Assembly (NCBI GenBank): GCA_039030555.1
Contig: JBCCDY010000006.1
Span: 248,001-312,000, forward strand
Length of the DNA stretch: 64,000 nt
Reading direction: 5' to 3'
Source of the DNA: JBCCDY01 sp039030555
GTDB taxonomy: Bacteria > Bacteroidota > Bacteroidia > Cytophagales > Cyclobacteriaceae
Under the pieces are notes generated by a model. It had not been told where the DNA came from. It ran no database searches and saw nothing but the letters and a program-made list of their open reading frames with translations. The first letter of the stretch is position 1. Each line of letters starts with the position of its first letter. Of this stretch, positions 59,073 through 64,000 are shown in pieces. The position numbers and the translations under genes were made by a program.

Positions 59073-60533
59073 TTAACCTTTTAATAATGAAACGCCCAGT
59101 TCCTGTAAATGCTCCAAATGTTTGCCAGCCTGTTCAAGTAGACTCTCTTCGGACGTAAGCTTACTGATTTCTCCAGCCTTTTTTAACATATCGTTATACC
59201 GCACCCTTTCCATCGTTTCGTTGATGTTATGTACCCTCCAGCAGGCCTCTAAAAAATTAAGGATGGTATAAGCCCGCTCCTGTGGATATTCTTCCGCCGT
59301 CCTGATTTCCAATGCCTCTGAGTAAAAGGAAATTGCCTTTTCAAGGTTATCCCCGGTTTTTGCGGGTGGGTACTTTTGCAATGCATTAGCATAATTATTG
59401 GCTACCATTGCAAATTCATAGGGGTATTGTTCTTTCGTATAAAAAGATAGACATTCCTTAAACGAGGTGGCCGAAAAAGCGGCCCACATACCCTTCTTTT
59501 TTTCATCGGCTGGAATCTCGGCATAAATCACAGCCAGATTATGCTGTATCTCAAAATATATGTGAGGGGCCTCATCTCTGGTAAATGTTTTTAACGCCTT
59601 CTGATAGGTATCAATCGCCGTTTGATAGAATTGGGGATTTCCATTCTGTGCCCATGTGTAAAGTAAAGTCCCTTTTTTCATTAAAGCTGAAGCCTGAAAT
59701 TCGGGAATGTGCTCCTCCGAATAAATCTCTACAGCCCTGTTTACATAGCCTAGTGCCTCGGAGAAACTTTGTTCTATGTTAGCAATATCTGTCGCCTGAA
59801 GGAGTAAGGAAGCAATGGTGATTTGATCACCGGTTTTTTCATAGTATTTAAGGCACTCTCCTATTAATAGTTTTACTTTTTCAGAACCTTCGGTTAAACC
59901 AGATTTTTCAAAATGGATGTTAATTAATTCAATCTTTAGACTAAATCTGGCCTCATCCGTTAACTCCTCGGAAAGGCAATTATTCAAGTGGTTTTCTGCC
60001 TCTTGAAACAGCTTATGATCGATCAAATAGGTAACGTACTGTTTAGTGGTAAAGGCTTTGGCTTCTACATTCGGACTCAGCTCCATAGCTTTTGAATACA
60101 GTTCTCCAACCTGTACTTCCAGATTCAGGTAGTGAGCAAGTACGGCCCGATTATGGCAATCGTAATACTCATTAAGATCGAACTCGCCGCCGGTTAATTC
60201 TCCACCGTTGATCAAATGAAGCCTTGAACTGATATCTTTTTTTAAGCCTTCGTTACCAACAAAATTCAGGGCTTCTTTTGCGTATCCAATTCTACTCAAA
60301 ATCAAACCGATGAGGGATTGAGGATCAAAGGGAACGGGACGAAAAACGGTGGGTGGCTCACTATTATTCCAGATAAATGGAGAAATGATCTCATCGTTGT
60401 TCACAATAATGAACGCTTCGCTACGGTCAATTTCTGAAAGATCTTTGACCTGTACATGCTGGGATAGCCCTTCCACTTCTTTAACAGCCTGATTGATCTC
60501 GCTTATATTGTTTGAGGTATAGATGTGGATCAT
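59073..60533 (-). CDS. TPR-repeat protein of the hydrogenase operon
   Basis: The 486-residue protein has an alpha/beta N-terminal part (about residues 1-100) and then at least six TPR pairs, for example KAFTTKQYVTYLIDHKLFQEAENHL, FAMVANNYANALQKYPP and AISFYSEALEIRTAEEYPQERAY. No signal peptide or enzyme motif. TPR proteins are encoded in group 2a hydrogenase operons elsewhere, possibly as assembly scaffolds. Placed between the 106-residue protein (8 bases) and hypA (1 base). Confidence 0.82.
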   Translation of the reverse strand: MIHIYTSNNISEINQAVKEVEGLSQHVQVKDLSEIDRSEAFIIVNNDEIISPFIWNNSEPPTVFRPVPFDPQSLIGLILSRIGYAKEALNFVGNEGLKKDISSRLHLINGGELTGGEFDLNEYYDCHNRAVLAHYLNLEVQVGELYSKAMELSPNVEAKAFTTKQYVTYLIDHKLFQEAENHLNNCLSEELTDEARFSLKIELINIHFEKSGLTEGSEKVKLLIGECLKYYEKTGDQITIASLLLQATDIANIEQSFSEALGYVNRAVEIYSEEHIPEFQASALMKKGTLLYTWAQNGNPQFYQTAIDTYQKALKTFTRDEAPHIYFEIQHNLAVIYAEIPADEKKKGMWAAFSATSFKECLSFYTKEQYPYEFAMVANNYANALQKYPPAKTGDNLEKAISFYSEALEIRTAEEYPQERAYTILNFLEACWRVHNINETMERVRYNDMLKKAGEISKLTSEESLLEQAGKHLEHLQELGVSLLKG

Positions 60534-60541
60534 AATGTGTT

Positions 60542-60862
60542 TTAGCCCTGAAAATTTATCTTAATATACCGTTTTGAATCATTTAGCTTGAAACTTAGCG
60601 GACGATCCTCAGAATCAAGTTCGTGATCGATCAATATATCCATGATCGCAATCGATTTTGTCCCTTTTAAATCCTTATCCTTGACCAGATACTCTTTAGA
60701 TTCGTGCAATTTAGGGAACCAGCTATTTGAGCTGGGTGACACCAAAAGTACATCCTGTTCTTTTTTATAGCAGATGTATACAGAGTTTTCATCCTGAAAT
60801 ATCGGCCCGGAAACAGAAGGTGATACAATCAAATGAGAAGATTTTAGGTTAATCCCGTTCAT
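60542..60862 (-). CDS. Small conserved-type hydrogenase-operon protein
   Basis: The 106-residue protein overlaps the protease gene by 14 bases. It looks like a small beta-rich domain (LIVSPSVSGPIFQDENSVYICYKKEQDVLLVS) with a C-terminal SKRYIKINF strand. No Cys pair is visible, so it is not a ferredoxin. Short proteins occur at this place in group 2a operons; I cannot identify the family. It may assist the small or large subunit. Confidence 0.65.
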   Translation of the reverse strand: MNGINLKSSHLIVSPSVSGPIFQDENSVYICYKKEQDVLLVSPSSNSWFPKLHESKEYLVKDKDLKGTKSIAIMDILIDHELDSEDRPLSFKLNDSKRYIKINFQG

Positions 60863-61334
60863 TTTCAGTCACTTGAAGATCACCCAGAATTAAGGAGACC
60901 ACCTTATCACCAGCCTTTACCACTTCCTTCGACATAATGGTATCAAGCCGTGTATTATCTACAGCAATCAGATACACTTGAATATCGGAAGGATATTCGT
61001 CACCCAAAATCTTTTTTGCATAGGAAAGCGCCTGATCCCATTTGAGGCTGTGAAGAAACACCATTGGGTCATCAACCGGGGCTCTTAGAACTTCTGCTGC
61101 CGGTACTTTGTATAAAGTTCCAGGTACTTCTCCAGTGTTAACCACAGCATCTACAATAATAATTTTGCTATGGCCTTTTAGATTGAAAAGTACTTCAAAA
61201 GCTGAGGTACCCATATCAAAAATGGTGATATCGTCACGAAAATCCACTTTCTTCTGAACTTCTTGGATGATGTGTATCCCGATACCATCATCACTTCTAA
61301 CCGGGTTTCCAAAACCCATTACCGCTGTCTTCAT
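60849..61334 (-). CDS. Hydrogenase maturation protease
   Basis: The 161-residue HybD/HyaD-family endopeptidase clips the C-terminal tail of the large subunit once nickel is in. GFGNPVRSDDGIGI with the first metal acidic residue, DMGTSAFEVLF and IIIVDAVVNTGEVPGTLY are typical; the late His of the site falls in the VFLHSLKWDQAL segment. Its target is most likely the large subunit encoded just upstream. A terminator lies between the two. Confidence 0.92.
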   Translation of the reverse strand: MKTAVMGFGNPVRSDDGIGIHIIQEVQKKVDFRDDITIFDMGTSAFEVLFNLKGHSKIIIVDAVVNTGEVPGTLYKVPAAEVLRAPVDDPMVFLHSLKWDQALSYAKKILGDEYPSDIQVYLIAVDNTRLDTIMSKEVVKAGDKVVSLILGDLQVTENERD

Positions 61335-61346
61335 AGGATCAAAAAA

Positions 61347-61370
61347 ATACCCGTAATCGCTTACGGGTAT
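61347..61370 (-). terminator. Terminator between hydrogenase subunits and accessory genes
   Basis: ATACCCGTAA (61347-61356) pairs with TTACGGGTAT (61361-61370) over 10 bp with a TCGC loop; on the minus strand it runs into seven T. It lies 24 bases past the large-subunit stop and just before the protease gene. It would let the structural genes be made in excess over the maturation genes. Confidence 0.9.
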
Positions 61371-61394
61371 GTAATAAGTAAATGAAAAGTCGGA

Positions 61395-62984
61395 CTATAA
61401 TTTAAATCTTGCAAGTTCTTCTCCTGACTTTTGGTCATGGGCATGAACGGTACAAACGAGGCATGAATCAAAGGAACGAGCCACCATTCCAACTTCTACC
61501 GGATCGGTGGGATCTTCAATTTCAGTTCCTTCCAAAGCCGCTTCAATCGGTCCAGCCTTACCTTCTGAATCATTAGGTCCTACGTTCCATGTCGTTGGTG
61601 CTACTACCTGATAGTTTTTGATCACACCTCCTTCAACTTCAATCCAGTGGGCTAGTGCACCTCTCGCTGCTTCCGTAGCCCCGAAACCTTTCCCGTCTTT
61701 TTCTTCGGGTTTAATGTAGAATTCATCATCCAGTTTTACCTCCGATAACCACTGGTTAATGTATTCATACAATCTTGGTGCTTCATGCATTCGCGCAAGA
61801 GTCCTTGTGAACACATTAGCTCCCATATTCTTAATAATATCACCAAATAATGGGTCCTGAATCTGATGATCCATATTGTTAGGGTTAGCGTTCATGATAA
61901 CCCTTGCCAAAGGACCTGCTTCAGCAGCATGATCCATATATCTTGGCGCTTTGGACCAGCTGTATTTTTCAGTAAAATCCGAATGTTCAAGGCTTTTAGA
62001 TTCTACCGGGGTCGGAAGCGGCTCATCCCAAGGATGTGCAGGAGGTACAGTCTCAAACCACGTATGATCCACATGTTCCATAATCTGCTTATGGTCGAAC
62101 TCGTGGTAATTCGTTCCATCAAAGAATCCACTTGAACTGATCAAGGCCTGATTTCGGCCATCGACCGTAGGTTTATTGTAGCGATCTTTGTGGAGATAGG
62201 TACCATAAGCAAGGAATTTCCCAACACCCTGGCCAAACTTGTCCAGACCAAACTCCAATGAAGCCCTGATAAACAATCCTAAATCACTATTTCTCTGGGA
62301 GTCGTTCTCTTCTACCCAAGCCATTAAATCATCCCATGACTTAATCTGAAGGTATCGTTCAACGGAACAACCAAGCCAGATAGTCTCCAGCCAGTCGTTT
62401 CTGAACTGGTTCATAATGGCGTGCGCCCGGGTAATGTCTTTTAATGTTGGAGCACACATAACGCCTCCCGGAACCATATAACTGGAGTGAGGCCACTGCC
62501 CTCCAAAAAGGGCATAAACTTCAACCGGGCGACCACTGGCCGTAACTCCCGCCTGAAAAGAAGATCCCGTATATGCGGCAAATCTTTTTACAACCTCCTG
62601 ATACAAGGGTTTACTGGCGAATTTCTTATTGGCCATATCAGTGGCAAAAATCGCGTAAAACCACCTTGGTATACTTTGAATGGTTTCCGTAGCCTGACCT
62701 ATTGCCCTTAAAAGCAGTGCATTTGGAGTCAGGGTCGTACCCCATGCTGTATCTAGTGCGGAAGAGGCACAATACAGGTGTGATCCTCCACAAATACCAC
62801 AGATTCTTGGTGTTACGATCAAACCCGATTGAGGATCTTTTCCTTCCATGATCTTTTCAAAACCCCGAAACATGGCTGCCTGAGTATGCGCTTTGGTCAC
62901 CACCCCATTTTCCATGTAGACCTTTACGTCTAGGTCTCCCTCTACCCTTCCTACTGGTGATATATTTAATTCTTTGGTCGACAT
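61395..62984 (-). CDS. [NiFe]-hydrogenase large subunit, group 2a
   Basis: The 529-residue subunit holds the NiFe site. Four Cys ligands are present: Cys62 and Cys65 (RICGICGGSH) and Cys508 and Cys511 (DSCLVCTVH). The protease should cut after His514, leaving a 15-residue tail to be removed. The SC in place of PC before the second pair, as I recall it, is normal for group 2a (cyanobacterial HupL and mycobacterial Huc). No Tat signal, so the enzyme is cytoplasmic. It is 7 bases after the small-subunit gene. Confidence 0.94.
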   Translation of the reverse strand: MSTKELNISPVGRVEGDLDVKVYMENGVVTKAHTQAAMFRGFEKIMEGKDPQSGLIVTPRICGICGGSHLYCASSALDTAWGTTLTPNALLLRAIGQATETIQSIPRWFYAIFATDMANKKFASKPLYQEVVKRFAAYTGSSFQAGVTASGRPVEVYALFGGQWPHSSYMVPGGVMCAPTLKDITRAHAIMNQFRNDWLETIWLGCSVERYLQIKSWDDLMAWVEENDSQRNSDLGLFIRASLEFGLDKFGQGVGKFLAYGTYLHKDRYNKPTVDGRNQALISSSGFFDGTNYHEFDHKQIMEHVDHTWFETVPPAHPWDEPLPTPVESKSLEHSDFTEKYSWSKAPRYMDHAAEAGPLARVIMNANPNNMDHQIQDPLFGDIIKNMGANVFTRTLARMHEAPRLYEYINQWLSEVKLDDEFYIKPEEKDGKGFGATEAARGALAHWIEVEGGVIKNYQVVAPTTWNVGPNDSEGKAGPIEAALEGTEIEDPTDPVEVGMVARSFDSCLVCTVHAHDQKSGEELARFKL

Positions 62985-62991
62985 TTCAATA

Positions 62992-63951
62992 CTATTTTGA
63001 AGTTTCTAATAAGGTCTTATTGCTAGGGCTAACTTTACCAACTCCTGCTTTCAGATAATACATTAATTTACTTTCACCCGTAGGTACGTCTTTCGGGAAT
63101 ACACCAAGATATTTCATGGTTTTCAATACACTTCCCTTTTTGAGATCATGATGAGGGAACCCAGGCTCCGTACAGCCCAAGCATGGATGATTTGCTCTGG
63201 TTTTGCTGGATTGCCTGTTCCAGAGGATGTTATTACAACTCGCTCTGGTCATTGGCCCTCTGCACCCTACTTCATAAAACAAACATCCACCACGTTGACC
63301 GAAATGACCATCTTCTTTTTGAACAAAATTTCTGGTGTTGGGACAGCCTGTCTGAACAAAATCAGTAAAAAATGTTTTTGGCCTGTGATATTCATCAACA
63401 ACAACATCACCAATTCTTCCTGTTGAAACAGCTACGAGAATCTGTGTTACCCAGTCGGGGTGAGCCGGACAGCCAGGAATGTTGATTACCGGAAGGCCTC
63501 CTTTAGATACGTAATTCGCCCCCAATAGTCCTCCTTTATTTTTTTTCAGGAATTGCATACCTGTTGATTCGCTTGGATTAGGTGGTACGGCAGGAATTCC
63601 ACCCCAGGTTGCGCAGTCACCAATAGCTACGGTGAACTGAGTTACAGCTGCAAGTTCTTTGACCCAGTCCATCATGGGACGATCGGCAAAGTAGTTCATC
63701 GTACCAGATCCATTCGGCCCCTGAATAATGGAACCTTCGAATACGAAAATGTCCAATTGAATTTTTCCGTCCAGAATATCGCGTAACATATCCGATACCT
63801 GATCGCCAATTTCAAGTCCGATTGATGGGTGCCAGAGAATATTGATACCAAAGTCAGTGACCAGTTCGACAACTGTTGGTTCCTCCGCATCTAAGAAAGA
63901 CATAGTGTTGCCACTACATGCACCGCCTTGAAGCCAAAGTAGATTTGCCAT
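62992..63951 (-). CDS. [NiFe]-hydrogenase small subunit, group 2a
   Basis: The 319-residue subunit carries the Fe-S relay. Cys residues are in GGACSGNTM, GDCATWGG, PGCPAHPD, GCLFYEVGCRGP, RASCNN and PCLGCTEP, as expected for three clusters. It begins MANLLWLQGGAC without the Tat signal of group 1 enzymes; together with NPSESTGMQFLKK and the HPSIGLE segment it matches the cyanobacterial HupS (group 2a) type. These enzymes oxidise H2, some down to atmospheric levels. The upstream promoter lies mostly beyond the window. No Rieske or cytochrome partner is seen in the window. Confidence 0.94.
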   Translation of the reverse strand: MANLLWLQGGACSGNTMSFLDAEEPTVVELVTDFGINILWHPSIGLEIGDQVSDMLRDILDGKIQLDIFVFEGSIIQGPNGSGTMNYFADRPMMDWVKELAAVTQFTVAIGDCATWGGIPAVPPNPSESTGMQFLKKNKGGLLGANYVSKGGLPVINIPGCPAHPDWVTQILVAVSTGRIGDVVVDEYHRPKTFFTDFVQTGCPNTRNFVQKEDGHFGQRGGCLFYEVGCRGPMTRASCNNILWNRQSSKTRANHPCLGCTEPGFPHHDLKKGSVLKTMKYLGVFPKDVPTGESKLMYYLKAGVGKVSPSNKTLLETSK

Positions 63952-64000
63952 ATTGAGTAGTTTGTAAATTTTAAATTCGAAATCTGCTTCAGATTATAAT

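Noticed and set aside
61395..62984. Large subunit with DSC in place of the usual DPC before the last Cys pair, suggesting inactivity
   Set aside because: All four Cys ligands and the cleavage His are present; to my recollection Ser at this place is normal in group 2a enzymes.

Overview
The window looks like chromosomal DNA of a marine-type member of the Bacteroidota, most likely order Cytophagales. This rests on gene content: a DUF4270 lipoprotein, PorT-like and other beta-barrel proteins, LytTR regulators with LytS-type kinases, short SpII signals, AT-rich intergenic DNA, promoter-like TAnnTTTG elements and few Shine-Dalgarno sequences. No rRNA, tRNA, CRISPR array, insertion sequence or prophage was seen.

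Layout. (1) 0-5 kb: a CrtA-like carotenoid monooxygenase divergent from an MpaB/DUF2236 oxygenase, a YHS protein, a pair of back-to-back hairpins, a Lys-rich lipoprotein, an SGNH hydrolase and a receiver-like protein. (2) 5-20 kb: a divergent accessory locus with paralogous content on each arm. The left arm has YceI, a secreted unknown, pirin, AraC, a lipoprotein and a second pirin. The right arm has AraC, pirin, a secreted YcaC-like hydrolase, a lipoprotein amidohydrolase, YceI, a Tat-exported tyrosinase/polyphenol oxidase, SCO1, DoxX and an alginate-export-type porin. It looks like an inducible envelope system acting on phenolic or other redox-active compounds; the substrate is unknown. (3) 19.6-21.4 kb: a VOC protein, a DUF5996 protein and a decayed second VOC copy. 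(4) 21-31 kb: a GAF protein, a translationally coupled barrel/Kelch/DUF4270 operon, a beta-barrel protein, a LytS/LytT pair, YebC and an orphan truncated HigA. (5) 31-36 kb: an SCP2/sulfotransferase/DUF1214 operon and a large helical-repeat protein. (6) 35.8-47.6 kb: the complete branched-chain amino-acid pathway, leuACDB followed by ilvE-D-B-N-C-A. Between the two halves lies what reads as a classical ribosome-dependent attenuator: a 22-codon leader peptide rich in Ile/Val/Leu, mutually exclusive hairpins and a strong intrinsic terminator. (7) 47.7-50 kb: an ankyrin protein, a membrane LytTR regulator and a PhnD-like binding protein. (8) 50-64 kb, all minus strand: a long [NiFe]-hydrogenase operon of group 2a type (small and large subunits, protease, small conserved-type protein, TPR, hypA-B-F-C-D-E, NHL propeller, UreH/HupE-like metal transporter, bifunctional-nuclease-domain protein, membrane protein).

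How the parts work together. The leu/ilv block should make Leu, Ile and Val, with the ilv half sensing charged branched-chain tRNA through the attenuator. The hydrogenase operon carries every Hyp factor needed for the NiFe(CN)2CO site plus a likely nickel importer, so it is self-sufficient for an H2-oxidising enzyme; the electron acceptor is not visible and may lie beyond the right edge. In the accessory locus the tyrosinase and SCO1 genes overlap by four bases, which suggests copper delivery to a dicopper oxidase at the envelope. All functions are inferred from sequence reading alone; no database search was run.
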